Shown: positions 1 to 9,650 of the stretch, piece by piece | How the letters are laid out: every line of letters starts with the position of its first letter | Position numbering within the stretch: the stretch's first letter is position 1 | Source: Anaeropeptidivorans aminofermentans | GTDB lineage: Bacteria; Bacillota; Clostridia; Lachnospirales; UBA5962 | Length of the DNA stretch: 64,000 bases | Direction of reading: 5' to 3' | NCBI RefSeq assembly: GCF_940670685.1 | Contig: NZ_OW711693.1 | Location: 2,542,001-2,606,000, forward strand | The notes under the pieces: model-generated | Database searches by the model: none | The model's input: the letters and a program-made list of their open reading frames with translations, nothing else | What the model was told of the DNA's origin: nothing | Position numbers and translations under genes: made by a program

Positions 1-231
1 TTAACTCGTTTAAAGGATTACATTGCTCCTCGGCGATGCTTTTGTTTTTTAGATACTTAATGAGGAATATAAAGTTAGCTTACAATAAAAACCTTAAAAA
101 ATTATATTAATCTTATATTTTATTCCGCTATGTTTAAGCCGTTATAATTTATTTGTGAAAAAGTCCTTATTCCAAGGCTTTTTTACATATATATTTTGCA
201 AAGTAAAATATATAATAGAACGACAAAATTG

Positions 232-275
232 TGGTATAATGTAAAGCAAATTAAGCAAATCTTAATTTGCTTTAC
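232..275 (+). promoter_or_regulatory. Candidate extended -10 promoter followed by a 15-bp hairpin
   Basis: TGGTATAAT at 232-240 fits an extended -10 (TGnTATAAT). No convincing -35 is seen. A perfect 15-bp inverted repeat (241-255 with 261-275, 5-nt loop) begins at the expected transcription start, so a guaB transcript from here would carry a hairpin at its 5' end. The promoter is inferred from sequence only. Confidence 0.4.
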
Positions 276-388
276 GAATATATTTCCGAAGGGAATATAT
301 GACGAAAAACTTATATTTATAAAATAATAAATTAAGTCAAGCTTCGCTTGATTTGGTTTACGAATACATTTTCCAAAGGAAAATGTAT
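241..388 (+). repeat. Two-unit hairpin repeat, same family as the ftsZ array
   Basis: Two units with a period of 87 bp (tttacgaat at 271 and 358). Each has hairpin B (241-275; 334-354), the linker tttacgaa, then hairpin A (277-300; 364-388, perfect 11-bp stem with loop aaa). The second unit ends in tgagga. Order and linker match the minus-strand reading of the 88-bp array at 43422-44312, although the stem sequences differ. The orientation relative to the downstream gene (guaB) is the same as for ftsZ. Confidence 0.8.
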
Positions 389-490
389 GAGGAATATTTA
401 CTCTTACGAAACAACATAAAAACCAGCCAAATCAATTAAAAATTAACTTTTCATATATTTATGCTTATTAATTTAAAAGGAGGATTTTAG

Positions 491-1945
<1,455 letters not shown>

Positions 1946-1975
1946 AATTTAATTTTCTATTGTTGTCTTCACTGG

Positions 1976-2045
1976 AGCATGCTTGCAAATTGGACTGTCA
2001 GTAATATTTTTCATAAAAATTCCTTTTATCTTTTGCAGGCATGCT
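1976..2045 (+). promoter_or_regulatory. Long inverted repeat between guaB and guaA
   Basis: A 14-bp arm at 1976-1989 (agcatgcttgcaaa) pairs with 2032-2045 with one mismatch, enclosing a 42-nt loop. There is no U-tract after it, so it is not a standard terminator. It may be an attenuator-like or mRNA-processing structure in the guaA leader, or an unrelated palindrome. Confidence 0.35.
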
Positions 2046-2143
2046 ATAGATTTACAGCGTAACCATCATAAGGAATTTATACGATTAATCACCATTTCCA
2101 TAAAAGTAAATTGTTCATGTAAGAAACGGAAGGGAAGGTAAAA

Positions 2144-3679
2144 GTGAATCACGAACTGGTTTTAATTTTAGATTTCGGCGGTCAGTACAATCAGCTTATT
2201 GCAAGACGTGTCCGCGACCTTAATGTTTATTGTGAAGTTATGAGCTACGACACGCCTCTGGAGGAAATAAAGAAAAAAAATCCAAAGGGAATCATCTTTA
2301 CAGGAGGCCCCAGCGTAGTTACGGAAAAAGATGCTCCTATTGTAGAGAAAGAACTTTTTGAGCTTAACATTCCTGTTCTCGGCATTTGTTACGGCTGCCA
2401 GCTGATAGGCCATATATTCGGCGGAGAAATAACGCCTTCCGAAAACAGAGAATACGGCAAAACCGATTTAAAAGTAAACGCTGAAAACATTCTTTTTAGA
2501 GATGTTCCTGAAAACACTTCCTCTTGGATGAGCCATACTTATTATATAAAAACACCTCCTACAGGTTTTGAAATTATTGCATCTACCCCTTCCTGCCCCA
2601 CAGGAGCTATCGCCGACAATAAAAATAAAATCTACGGCGTTCAGTTCCACCCAGAGGTAAACCACACTCCTTACGGAAATCAAATACTTACCAACTTCCT
2701 TTTTGAAATCTGCGGCTGTTCAGGCGACTGGATTATGGCAGACATTGCCACAGAACATGTAAAGGCCCTCAAAGAAAAAATCGGCGATAAAAAGGTTCTC
2801 TGCGCCCTTTCCGGCGGTGTTGACTCAACTGTTGCTGCCGTCATGGTAAATAAAGCCATCGGCAAGAATCTCACCTGTATCTTTGTGGACCACGGCCTTA
2901 TGCGTCTTAATGAAGGTGATGAAGTCGAAGAAATATTCACAAAGCAATTTGACGTAAACTTCATAAGAGTAAATGCAGAAGACAGATTCCTATCTAAGCT
3001 TAAAGGCATTTCTGACCCTGAAACAAAGCGCAAAATCATCGGTGAAGAATTTATCCGTGTTTTTGAAGAAGAAGCTAAAAAAATCGGCTCTGTTGACTTC
3101 CTTGTCCAAGGAACCATCTATGCCGACGTAATCGAAAGCGGAACAAAAAATTCAGCCGTAATAAAAAGCCATCACAACGTAGGCGGCCTTCCCGACGTTA
3201 TCGACTTCGAAGAAATTATTGAACCTTTACGTGATTTATTTAAAGACGAAGTAAGAAAGGTAGGCCTTGCCTTAGGCATTCCCGAAAAGCTTGTTTTCCG
3301 TCAGCCCTTCCCCGGCCCAGGCCTTGCCATAAGAGTCATCGGAGATATTACCAAAGAAAAGCTGGATATTCTTCGTAAAGCTGATTTTATCTTCCGTGAC
3401 GAAATCGCAAAAGCCGGCCTTGACCGTGAAATATGGCAATACTTTGCAGTCCTCACTGGCCTTCGTTCAGTAGGCGTCATGGGAGATGAAAGAACCTACG
3501 GCTACACCATAGCCCTCCGCGGCGTAACAAGCCTCGACGCCATGACCGCTGACTGGGCAAGAATCCCCTATGAAGTATTAGAATCCATCTCTATAAGACT
3601 TGTAAACGAAGTAAAAGAAGTAAATAGAGTCGTTTATGATATTACATCTAAGCCACCGGCAACTATAGAGTGGGAATAA
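2144..3679 (+). CDS. guaA: GMP synthase (glutamine-hydrolysing)
   Basis: Converts XMP, ATP and glutamine to GMP. The 511 residues equal the family length. An N-terminal class I amidotransferase has the nucleophile Cys82 in GICYGCQ and the catalytic His/Glu in VQFHPEV. The ATP-pyrophosphatase domain has the P-loop SGGVDS starting at residue 223, and a C-terminal dimerisation domain ends TIEWE. Translation starts at GTG 2144 after ggaagggaagg. The last codons form the left attachment site of the integrated element. The reading frame and C-terminus are intact after integration, as is typical for elements that use the guaA 3' end. Confidence 0.98.
   Translation: MNHELVLILDFGGQYNQLIARRVRDLNVYCEVMSYDTPLEEIKKKNPKGIIFTGGPSVVTEKDAPIVEKELFELNIPVLGICYGCQLIGHIFGGEITPSENREYGKTDLKVNAENILFRDVPENTSSWMSHTYYIKTPPTGFEIIASTPSCPTGAIADNKNKIYGVQFHPEVNHTPYGNQILTNFLFEICGCSGDWIMADIATEHVKALKEKIGDKKVLCALSGGVDSTVAAVMVNKAIGKNLTCIFVDHGLMRLNEGDEVEEIFTKQFDVNFIRVNAEDRFLSKLKGISDPETKRKIIGEEFIRVFEEEAKKIGSVDFLVQGTIYADVIESGTKNSAVIKSHHNVGGLPDVIDFEEIIEPLRDLFKDEVRKVGLALGIPEKLVFRQPFPGPGLAIRVIGDITKEKLDILRKADFIFRDEIAKAGLDREIWQYFAVLTGLRSVGVMGDERTYGYTIALRGVTSLDAMTADWARIPYEVLESISIRLVNEVKEVNRVVYDITSKPPATIEWE
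3668..3678 (+). repeat. attL core (guaA side)
   Basis: gagtgggaata forms the last codons and part of the stop codon of guaA, and is repeated exactly at 19952-19962. guaA is a known target for tyrosine-recombinase elements, so this is read as the integration core. Confidence 0.85.
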
Positions 3680-3685
3680 TTAACG

Positions 3686-3725
3686 AAGCCCCAAAAGCCT
3701 TGAAATCTCAGGACTTTTGGGGCTT
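3686..3725 (+). terminator. Rho-independent terminator now serving guaA
   Basis: A perfect 12-bp stem (3686-3697 with 3714-3725, aagccccaaaag and its complement) is followed by gtttt. It lies inside the element, just past attL, so it appears to be supplied by the element in place of the host terminator at 19968-20013. Confidence 0.85.
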
Positions 3726-3732
3726 GTTTTCG

Positions 3733-3758
3733 CCATTTGATAGCAGATTGATAGCAGA
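3733..3758 (+). repeat. Left arm-type integrase/Xis binding repeats (candidate)
   Basis: Two contiguous 11-bp direct repeats (ttgatagcaga at 3737-3747 and 3748-3758). The segment 3733-3743 also recurs inverted at 19894-19904 near the other end. Tyrosine integrases with N-terminal arm-binding domains use such subterminal sites. Function is inferred from position and repetition. Confidence 0.6.
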
Positions 3759-3884
3759 AGCCATTTCCCGATTTACTCTGTTTACTCCCGTATAGCAGGT
3801 GGTTTGCAGGTAAATCTGGATTTATCCTAAATAAAACGGTCTTGCTGACTTTTGAAAGTCGGCAAGACCGTTTTATATTTTTAG

Positions 3885-4118
3885 TTAAAAAAGCTTTCTA
3901 TATGTCCCACGATTATCAACAAACTCAATTTTCCCATAATCTCGTAATAATTGCAGCTGTTGTCTGATCTTTGCCCTAACATTTTTGTTATCCGGGTGCA
4001 GCATAGAGAGATGTGCCTCAAACATGTAGACATCATTCAAAGAAAAAATGTCAGTTTCAATCTTAATTAAGCAATCCAAAACATCCTCGTTCCATGAATC
4101 ATTATCTAGCTTAGACAT
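3885..4118 (-). CDS. Small winged-helix protein resembling the DpnI C-terminal domain
   Basis: 77 residues. The stretch from about residue 20 to the end, with VRAKIRQQLQLLRDYGKIEF and a final YRKLF, resembles the winged-helix domain found at the C-terminus of DpnI and related restriction enzymes. No nuclease domain is present. It could be a free-standing DNA-reading module, a small regulator or an ancient remnant. It lies downstream of the XRE regulator on the same strand (36 bp gap), so the two are probably co-transcribed. The domain resemblance comes from memory of the family and has not been tested by search. Confidence 0.65.
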   Translation of the reverse strand: MSKLDNDSWNEDVLDCLIKIETDIFSLNDVYMFEAHLSMLHPDNKNVRAKIRQQLQLLRDYGKIEFVDNRGTYRKLF

Positions 4119-4154
4119 ATTACTTTCCCTCCAAAAGCAATTAGATATGGTTGC

Positions 4155-4676
4155 CTATTTCTTCTTTTTTGCGGCTTTTACAATGGCATCGCTGAGTTCT
4201 TGAGATGGAACCTTTACCCACCGCTGTGTGGTGTCAAATTCGGGATATCTGTACCGCCACTGGTCGTATTGCTCTTTAGAAATTTCCCCTGCCTCCAGCT
4301 TTGCGGCCTGTTCATGCCAAGCGGAAAGCATTTCGAGCATTCCAACATAAGTCATGCCCTTGGACTTGTCCAGTCGCAGGCACAGCTCACCGTCAAGCTC
4401 CGATACTTTCAGACCGCGCAAATCCTCTAGCGCAAACAGTGTGTGCATCAGGCCAATATCGCTGTCAATGTCGGGTACAGCCAAAGCCTGTGAGCAAACG
4501 CCCAAGACATTCGCGAGATCGGCAGTCATGCTTTCTTTCGGCGTTCGAGCGCCGGATTCATATTGTGCCATGCGAACATCGGCTGTCTTTTCAGTGAAGC
4601 CGATGGCCATTCCAAGATACTTCTGCGTCATGCCGCGCAGATTGCGGATAAACCGGATTCTTTCACCGATTGCCAT
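4155..4676 (-). CDS. XRE-family HTH repressor of the element
   Basis: 173 residues. An N-terminal Cro/CI-type helix-turn-helix (about residues 3-63: IGERIRFIRNLRGMTQKYLG, then MAQYESGARTP) is followed by an uncharacterised C-terminal domain ending in KKKK. It is divergent from xis/int, with the promoter region 4717-4818 between them containing repeated TTAAGGAT and AAACTTAAATAAA motifs. By analogy with phage and ICE switches it probably represses both directions to hold the element in the chromosome. No protease or metallopeptidase domain is visible. Confidence 0.85.
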   Translation of the reverse strand: MAIGERIRFIRNLRGMTQKYLGMAIGFTEKTADVRMAQYESGARTPKESMTADLANVLGVCSQALAVPDIDSDIGLMHTLFALEDLRGLKVSELDGELCLRLDKSKGMTYVGMLEMLSAWHEQAAKLEAGEISKEQYDQWRYRYPEFDTTQRWVKVPSQELSDAIVKAAKKKK

Positions 4677-4716
4677 AGCATCGCCCCCTGTTCATAGTTA
4701 ATTGTCCTATGGCATG

Positions 4717-4836
4717 AGTATAGCATATATGTTTAAGGATAGTCAAGAAAAACTTAAATAAAAAGGTTAAGGATTATCCTGAAAACCGCTTGACTTAACG
4801 GAATAGTGTTAGTATAATGAAAGAAACTTAAATAAA
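4717..4836. promoter_or_regulatory. Divergent promoters and repeated operators of the element switch
   Basis: Plus-strand promoter for xis/int: TTGACT 4790-4795, 17-bp spacer, TATAAT 4813-4818. Minus-strand promoter for the XRE gene: TTGACT (complement of 4741-4746), 18-bp spacer, TATACT (complement of 4717-4722). Direct repeats overlap them: aaacttaaataaa at 4750-4762 and 4824-4836, and ttaaggat at 4733-4740 and 4767-4774. These are likely XRE operators. The 4837-4977 leader before xis is GC-rich and can form hairpins. Confidence 0.7.
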
Positions 4837-4977
4837 TATAGTTAAGTTGAAGCAAAATAACCGTCGCGCGTCACGGTAATGGCGCGTCCGCCCGGGCGAA
4901 TCGGATGGCGGCCAGAAAGTAATTCCGACACTAAAGAAATCACTATGCCCAAAAGGGCAAGAACAGGAGGTATTTAA

Positions 4978-5178
4978 GTGGCAGGACAAATGTTTTTGCG
5001 AGTTGAGGAAGTAGCGGAGGAATTGGGAGTTTCCAAGCCTTACGCCTACAAGCTAATCCGTTCCATGAACGCGGAACTGAAAAAGACCGGCTGCATCACG
5101 ATCTCTGGCCGAATCGACAGAAAGTTCTTCTATGAGAAGTTTTATGGAACCCGCGATCAGCAAGGAAGGAGTATCTGA
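4978..5178 (+). CDS. Excisionase (Xis), MerR-like HTH
   Basis: 66 residues with a winged-helix excisionase fold: the motif EELGVSKPYAYKLIRSMN is near residue 15. It starts at GTG 4978 after aggagg. Its stop overlaps the integrase start (5178), so the pair is translationally coupled. Expected role: bending DNA at the att arms to direct the integrase towards excision. It is transcribed from the promoter at 4790-4818. Confidence 0.88.
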   Translation: MAGQMFLRVEEVAEELGVSKPYAYKLIRSMNAELKKTGCITISGRIDRKFFYEKFYGTRDQQGRSI

Positions 5179-6260
5179 TGGCAGCTTTTAAGAATTACGA
5201 TAATGGCACATGGTATGTGCAATTCCGCTACACTGACTGGAAAGGCGAGCGGCAGCAGAAGTTGAAGCGTGGCTTCACCACCAAGAAGGAGGCCCTGGCG
5301 TGGGAGCGGGAGTTTCTCCAACAAAAGACAGCAGATGTGAATATGACATTTGAGAGCTTTGTTCAGCTTTACGAAAAGGACATTAAGCCCAAGCTCAAAT
5401 TGAACACATGGTTGACCAAGGACAGCATCATCCAAAAGAAAATTCTTCCGTATTTTAGGAAACGTAAGCTATCTGAGATTACGGCAAAGGACATTATCGA
5501 CTGGCAAAATGAAATACGGGAATTGACGGATTCCAAGGGAAAGCATTACTCCCTGACCTATCTAAAAACAGTTCATAACCAGCTTAGCTGCATTTTCAAC
5601 CATGCCATCCGATACTATGGCCTGCAACTCAACCCTGCGCAGAGGGCGGGCAATATGGGGACAGAGGAACGCCGGGAAATGCTCTTTTGGACAAAGGAAG
5701 AATATGAAAGGTTTTCCGATGCCATGATGGATAAACCCATGTCCTACTACGCCTTTGAGATGCTTTACTGGTGTGGAATCCGAGAGGGAGAACTTCTGGC
5801 GCTCACCCCGGCAGACTTCGACTTTGAAAACGAGACGGTGCGCATCAACAAATCCTACCAACGGCTAAAAGGACAGGATGTCATCACAACGCCCAAAACC
5901 AAAAAGAGCAATCGCATCATAACCATGCCGCAGTTCTTGTGCGGTGAAATGCAGGACTATCTCAAGCAGTTTTACAACGTGGAGCCGGATAGCCGAATTT
6001 TTCCCATCAGCAAGCATTATCTTCATCACGAGATGGATAGAGGCACCAAGGAAACCGGAGTAAAGCGGATCAGAATCCATGATTTGAGACACAGCCACAT
6101 AAGTTTGTTGATTGATATGGGCTTTACAGCTCTGGCGATTGCCGATCGCGTGGGACATGAGAGCATCGACATTACGTATCGTTATGCACATTTGTTTCCC
6201 ACGCGGCAGACGGAAATGGCGGAAAAACTGGATGTTCAAAGAACCGGGAAAGGAGTTTGA
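5178..6260 (+). CDS. int: Tyrosine recombinase / integrase of Tn916 type
   Basis: 360 residues. An N-terminal arm-binding domain (about 1-55, YDNGTWYVQFRYTDWKGERQ) is followed by a SAM-like core-binding domain (about 60-160) and a catalytic domain with Arg202 (CGIREGE), His301-x-x-Arg304 (HDLRHSH), His327 (GHES) and nucleophile Tyr336 (RYAHLF). All catalytic residues are present, so it should be active. It recombines the 11-bp core at guaA. It overlaps xis upstream. The downstream RHH gene starts 6 bp after its stop. Confidence 0.95.
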   Translation: MAAFKNYDNGTWYVQFRYTDWKGERQQKLKRGFTTKKEALAWEREFLQQKTADVNMTFESFVQLYEKDIKPKLKLNTWLTKDSIIQKKILPYFRKRKLSEITAKDIIDWQNEIRELTDSKGKHYSLTYLKTVHNQLSCIFNHAIRYYGLQLNPAQRAGNMGTEERREMLFWTKEEYERFSDAMMDKPMSYYAFEMLYWCGIREGELLALTPADFDFENETVRINKSYQRLKGQDVITTPKTKKSNRIITMPQFLCGEMQDYLKQFYNVEPDSRIFPISKHYLHHEMDRGTKETGVKRIRIHDLRHSHISLLIDMGFTALAIADRVGHESIDITYRYAHLFPTRQTEMAEKLDVQRTGKGV

Positions 6261-6265
6261 ATACT

Positions 6266-6589
6266 ATGTCACTAAAAAGTTTAGACAATAAAGGCCGCTG
6301 GCGCAACAAGACTGTGGCGTTCCGCGTATCGCCGGAGGAAGATGAGCGGATTGAGACCGCCGTTCGTCTTTCCGGTCTGACCAAGCAGGATTATATCGTC
6401 CGGCGGCTGCAATGCTTGGATATTGTGGTACAGGGCAATCCCCGCGTGTATAAAGCCCTCCGCAATCAGCTTGCTGCCGTGTTGGAAGAATTGCAGCGCA
6501 TTGCCTCCGGCGAACAGGTTGACGATGACTTGCTGGATACGATCCAGCTTGTCACTAAAACAATGGATGGATTAAAGGAGGAGTGCTGA
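6266..6589 (+). CDS. RHH-type mobilization accessory protein (MobC-like)
   Basis: 107 residues from ATG 6266, chosen because aggag at 6251-6255 is correctly spaced from it; the upstream TTG at 6257 is too close. The N-terminal part (FRVSPEEDERIETAVRLSGL, then TKQDYIVRRL) looks like the ribbon-helix-helix segment of relaxosome accessory proteins. The stop overlaps the next ATG. It lies in the integrase-to-relaxase block, so it probably binds oriT to help the relaxase, though an antisense or copy-control role is possible. Confidence 0.7.
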   Translation: MSLKSLDNKGRWRNKTVAFRVSPEEDERIETAVRLSGLTKQDYIVRRLQCLDIVVQGNPRVYKALRNQLAAVLEELQRIASGEQVDDDLLDTIQLVTKTMDGLKEEC

Positions 6590-7743
6590 TGATCGAAACC
6601 AAAGAAAAAGTGACCGCCCTGTATTCGTCTGCTGTAACAGGCGAAGGGCAATCACCATCGCTAAAACTTGAAACTAGTATACCCGAAGATGAGCCAAAAA
6701 TCAATGATGATTTCGAGGACGATTATATAAATGATTATTTTCGAAAAATGAACAATCCCGATTATCTACACACCGTTTCCCTCACAGAGCTGTATGACAC
6801 AGTTTACCAGCCGAGGGCGCAGGTAATTGATGGACTGTTATGCTCCGGCGCGTACCTGTTCGCCGGAGCGCCCAAGGTCGGAAAATCCTTCTTCATGGCG
6901 CAGCTTGGTTACCATGTGAGCGGGGGTATTCCCTTATGGGAGTACCCCGTTCACAGAGGCACCGTTCTCTATCTCGCGCTGGAGGATGACTATGCACGGC
7001 TGCAAAAGCGGCTGTCGCGGATGTTTGGTATGGACAGCATAGATAATTTCTATTTTGCGACTCACGCCAAAAACGTGAGCGAAGGGTTAGATGGTCAGCT
7101 CATGAAATTCGTCAGCGAGCATCCCGATACGAGGCTCATTATCATCGACACTTTGCAAAAGGTACGTGAGGTTGGCGGCGAAAAATACAGCTACGCCAGC
7201 GACTATGAAATTGTAACCAAACTCAAGCAATTTGCAGACCATCACAATGTCTGCGTTATGCTCGTCCATCACACGCGAAAGCAATCGGCAGACGATTCCT
7301 TTGATACCATATCCGGCACAAACGGTCTGCTTGGCGCAGCGGATGGCGCGTTCATTATGCAGAAGGAAAAACGCACAGAGAACAAGGCCATTTTGGAAAT
7401 CGTCGGCAGAGATCAGCAGGATCAAAAGTTGCATCTTCTCTTTGACCGTGACCGTTGTTTGTGGCAGTTGACCGATAAGGAAACGCAGCTTTGGAAAGAG
7501 CCGTCTGATCCGATACTTGAAGCCGTTGCTCGTCTTGTAACGGATGTCGCTCCGAGTTGGAGCGGCAGCGCAACGGAATTGATTGATGGATTGGATAGGA
7601 TGGATATTCAGCCAAATGTTCTGACACGAAAATTAAATGTCGGGGCAGATAGGCTGTGGAACGAATATGGCATCCGCTATGAGAGCAGCCGTACCCATGC
7701 CGGAAGGACGATCAAGCTGACGCTGGATAATTCCCATGCGTGA
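6589..7743 (+). CDS. RepA-like AAA ATPase (RecA-fold helicase/primase loader family)
   Basis: 384 residues from ATG 6589, which overlaps the previous stop and is 7 nt after aaggagg. Walker A is GAPKVGKS (Gly93-Ser100) and Walker B is LIIIDTLQKV. VMLVHHTRK and the downstream SGTNGLLGAADGAF fit RepA/RSF1010-type hexameric ATPases (AAA_25). The C-terminal part (about 295-384) resembles a DNA-binding region. Such genes are common in mobilizable elements, where they may allow replication of the excised circle before transfer. Confidence 0.85.
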   Translation: MIETKEKVTALYSSAVTGEGQSPSLKLETSIPEDEPKINDDFEDDYINDYFRKMNNPDYLHTVSLTELYDTVYQPRAQVIDGLLCSGAYLFAGAPKVGKSFFMAQLGYHVSGGIPLWEYPVHRGTVLYLALEDDYARLQKRLSRMFGMDSIDNFYFATHAKNVSEGLDGQLMKFVSEHPDTRLIIIDTLQKVREVGGEKYSYASDYEIVTKLKQFADHHNVCVMLVHHTRKQSADDSFDTISGTNGLLGAADGAFIMQKEKRTENKAILEIVGRDQQDQKLHLLFDRDRCLWQLTDKETQLWKEPSDPILEAVARLVTDVAPSWSGSATELIDGLDRMDIQPNVLTRKLNVGADRLWNEYGIRYESSRTHAGRTIKLTLDNSHA

Positions 7744-8177
7744 CGATGGTGACGGTCGTGTCGATATTTCCGAGAGTGGTGACAGTATCAAAAATACCGT
7801 CACAATCGTCACGACCGACACGGGGAGCGGGCGCAAAGTCAAGGGGGCATACCTGAGGGTGGAGATTTGCGTCAGCAAATACAACCCAAACCCCTTGACG
7901 CCGCGCCGCGGACAACACTCGCCAGCGGAGGGAAAGCAACGCTTTTCCTCCTGCCTAACGGCGAGTGACAAAGTTTCGGGAAGCCGTGCGGCCGCCCTTT
8001 TCAAAGGGCGATGAGCACTGGGGAGCCGACCGCAGGCGGCAGGGCAAAGCCCCCTCCACCCCGTAGGGCGCAAGGGCGCTTTTGATACGCAGTGTCAAAA
8101 GTGCTTTTGCGTTACTTTTGAAAAAAGTAACAAAACCCCGGCTTTGCCGGATACCCGCCGAAAAGAAGGAGGATGCA
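7744..8177 (+). other. Candidate oriT / non-coding region before the relaxase
   Basis: No convincing gene. The first 60 bp are full of GTGAC repeats, and a near-perfect 10-bp hairpin (7779-7788 with 7794-7803, one mismatch) is present. A second small palindrome, atttgc-gtca-gcaaat, lies at 7864-7879. The region is GC-rich and directly precedes the MobV relaxase, where oriT is usually found. A frame of 92 codons at 7736-8014 exists but shows no domain or ribosome site. The nick site cannot be placed from sequence alone. Confidence 0.5.
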
Positions 8178-9305
8178 ATGAAGCGCACGATCAGTGTCAT
8201 GCTCGGTAAAGGTTCCGTCAATCACAACAGCCGCCAATTCAAGGCAACCAATATAGATGCCGAGCGTACTCAGCTCAATATTTCATATTGTAACATGCCC
8301 ATCAAAGATGTTTATCATGAGCTTTTCGATGAAGCTCTCCTAAGATATAACGCCAAACAAAAACGCGCCGACCGCTGCATTAATGATTACTACGAAAAAA
8401 TTCGGACGGGCAAACAGGAGAAGCTCTTTTATGAGGTTATATTTCAAGTGGGAAACAAAGAAAATATGGCCGCAGAGAGCGAGGACGGTCAGCTTGCCGC
8501 AAAGGTTCTCGATGACTTCATGCAGAGCTTTCAGGATCGAAATCCGCACCTGAAAGTCTTCTCCGCTCATCTCCACATGGACGAGGCTACACCCCACCTG
8601 CATGTGGATTTTGTGCCATTCATCACAGGCAGTAAACGCGGCCTGGATACCCGCGTGTCACTTAAGCAGGCGTTAGCCGCGCAGGGTTTTATTGGCGGCA
8701 CCCGCGGCGATACCGAATGGAGCCAGTGGGTTAAATCCGAAAAGGAGCAGCTTTCACATGTGATGGAGCGACACGGTATCGAATGGGAACAACTTGGTAC
8801 TCACGATGAGCATTTAAGTGTTATGGATTATAAAAAAGTGCAGCGATCAAAAGAAGTTGCTTCTCTGGAAGAAACCATAGAAAAGCTACAAAATAAGCAG
8901 GTGGATGTTCAGGCTGTTGAACAAATTGAGGCAAAAAATGTTCCTCTTTCCTCAAAGGTAATGCTGGAGAAGGTGGACTATAAAACACTTGTAACAGCGG
9001 CGCAGAAATATGTTGTCCAGGTGAAAAAAGAGCGAAAGCTCGAAAAGCTCTTGCAAGCCGCTGAAAAAACCATCGCCGGATTAAAAGCCAAGGTCGCGGA
9101 GCTGACGGAAACAATATCGTCACTCACGAGGCAGCTTGACCAGTATCGCTCTGTCCGTGGACAACTCAATGTGGGAAGTTTGCAGAAGGAAAATAAGGAG
9201 CTGAAGCAACGCAACAGCTTCTACAAATCAATCATTGAGCAACACGGTCTTGCTCATCTGCTGGGTAGGAACAAGGATCAACGGCAGACGCGGGATGCTC
9301 GTTAA
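8178..9305 (+). CDS. MobV-family relaxase (plasmid recombination enzyme)
   Basis: 375 residues from ATG 8178, the only start with a good site (aaggagg at 8166). The relaxase core has the metal-binding histidine cluster HLHMDEATPHLHVDFVPF and an N-terminal segment starting KRTISVMLGKGS typical of Pre/Mob proteins. The C-terminal half is a long coiled coil (about 225-345). It nicks oriT and pilots the strand into a recipient through another element's mating pore. A bidirectional terminator follows the gene. Confidence 0.9.
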   Translation: MKRTISVMLGKGSVNHNSRQFKATNIDAERTQLNISYCNMPIKDVYHELFDEALLRYNAKQKRADRCINDYYEKIRTGKQEKLFYEVIFQVGNKENMAAESEDGQLAAKVLDDFMQSFQDRNPHLKVFSAHLHMDEATPHLHVDFVPFITGSKRGLDTRVSLKQALAAQGFIGGTRGDTEWSQWVKSEKEQLSHVMERHGIEWEQLGTHDEHLSVMDYKKVQRSKEVASLEETIEKLQNKQVDVQAVEQIEAKNVPLSSKVMLEKVDYKTLVTAAQKYVVQVKKERKLEKLLQAAEKTIAGLKAKVAELTETISSLTRQLDQYRSVRGQLNVGSLQKENKELKQRNSFYKSIIEQHGLAHLLGRNKDQRQTRDAR

Positions 9306-9318
9306 AAAATAAAATCGT

Positions 9319-9359
9319 AAGAAGTAAAGGCTCGCTGTGGTAGCAAGCCTTTACTTCTT
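9319..9359. terminator. Bidirectional terminator between relaxase and RHH gene
   Basis: A perfect 14-bp stem (9319-9332 with 9346-9359). Its right arm contains the last codons and stop of the minus-strand RHH gene. It separates two convergent genes. Confidence 0.7.
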
Positions 9360-9548
9360 CTCAGGTGGTAATTCAATTTTGCCATGCTTTTCTTCAAATT
9401 CCCGTATACAGTTGTTTATTAAAAACATAATTTGGCCGCTGGCTGAGCGATCTTCATATTTAGCCACATAATGAAATTTTTGCAATACATCCTCGTCGAT
9501 ACGGATGCTGATATGCTTATTCTTTTTCAAATTGTCCGCTCCAATCAC
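9351..9548 (-). CDS. Small ribbon-helix-helix (Arc/CopG-like) protein
   Basis: 65 residues. KHISIRIDEDVLQKFHYVAK and the following SASGQIMFLINNCIREFE fit an Arc-type RHH. The start is GTG 9548 because no internal Met exists. It is divergent from the SLOG gene. A 10-bp inverted repeat (9552-9561 / 9578-9587) adjoins the start, and a 12-bp palindrome lies further on, so it likely represses itself and perhaps the SLOG gene. An antitoxin role was considered, but no toxin-like partner is obvious. Confidence 0.7.
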   Translation of the reverse strand: MIGADNLKKNKHISIRIDEDVLQKFHYVAKYEDRSASGQIMFLINNCIREFEEKHGKIELPPEKK

Positions 9549-9551
9549 TTG

Positions 9552-9629
9552 AAATACACTTGTTACACATTTATTTTAAGTGTATTTTGTGATACAATCC
9601 TATTATGCACTAAATGTTAGTGCATAATA
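9552..9629. promoter_or_regulatory. Paired palindromes in the RHH/SLOG divergent promoter region
   Basis: aaatacactt (9552-9561) is inverted at 9578-9587. tattatgcacta (9601-9612) is inverted at 9618-9629 with a 5-nt loop. Both are perfect. Placement between divergent genes, one encoding an RHH protein, suggests operators. Confidence 0.6.
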
Positions 9630-9650
9630 TTTTGAGAGGACTGATTTTGA

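Larger units (their letters stand above)
1..490. other. Intergenic region upstream of guaB
   Basis: No coding gene is supported here. It is very AT-rich. It holds an extended -10 promoter candidate near 232-240, a two-unit hairpin repeat at 241-388, and a strong guaB ribosome site (aaaggagga) just before the start codon. No purine riboswitch core is recognisable by eye. Confidence 0.6.

Noticed and set aside
241-400. Purine riboswitch before guaB
   Set aside because: No conserved three-way junction core of the purine class; the structures are the repeat hairpins.
7736-8014. 92-codon frame in the candidate oriT region
   Set aside because: No ribosome site, low-complexity codon use and position over hairpin-rich DNA; treated as non-coding.
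9351-9548. Antitoxin of a toxin-antitoxin pair
   Set aside because: The adjacent gene is a SLOG protein, not a recognised toxin; an RHH regulator fits as well.
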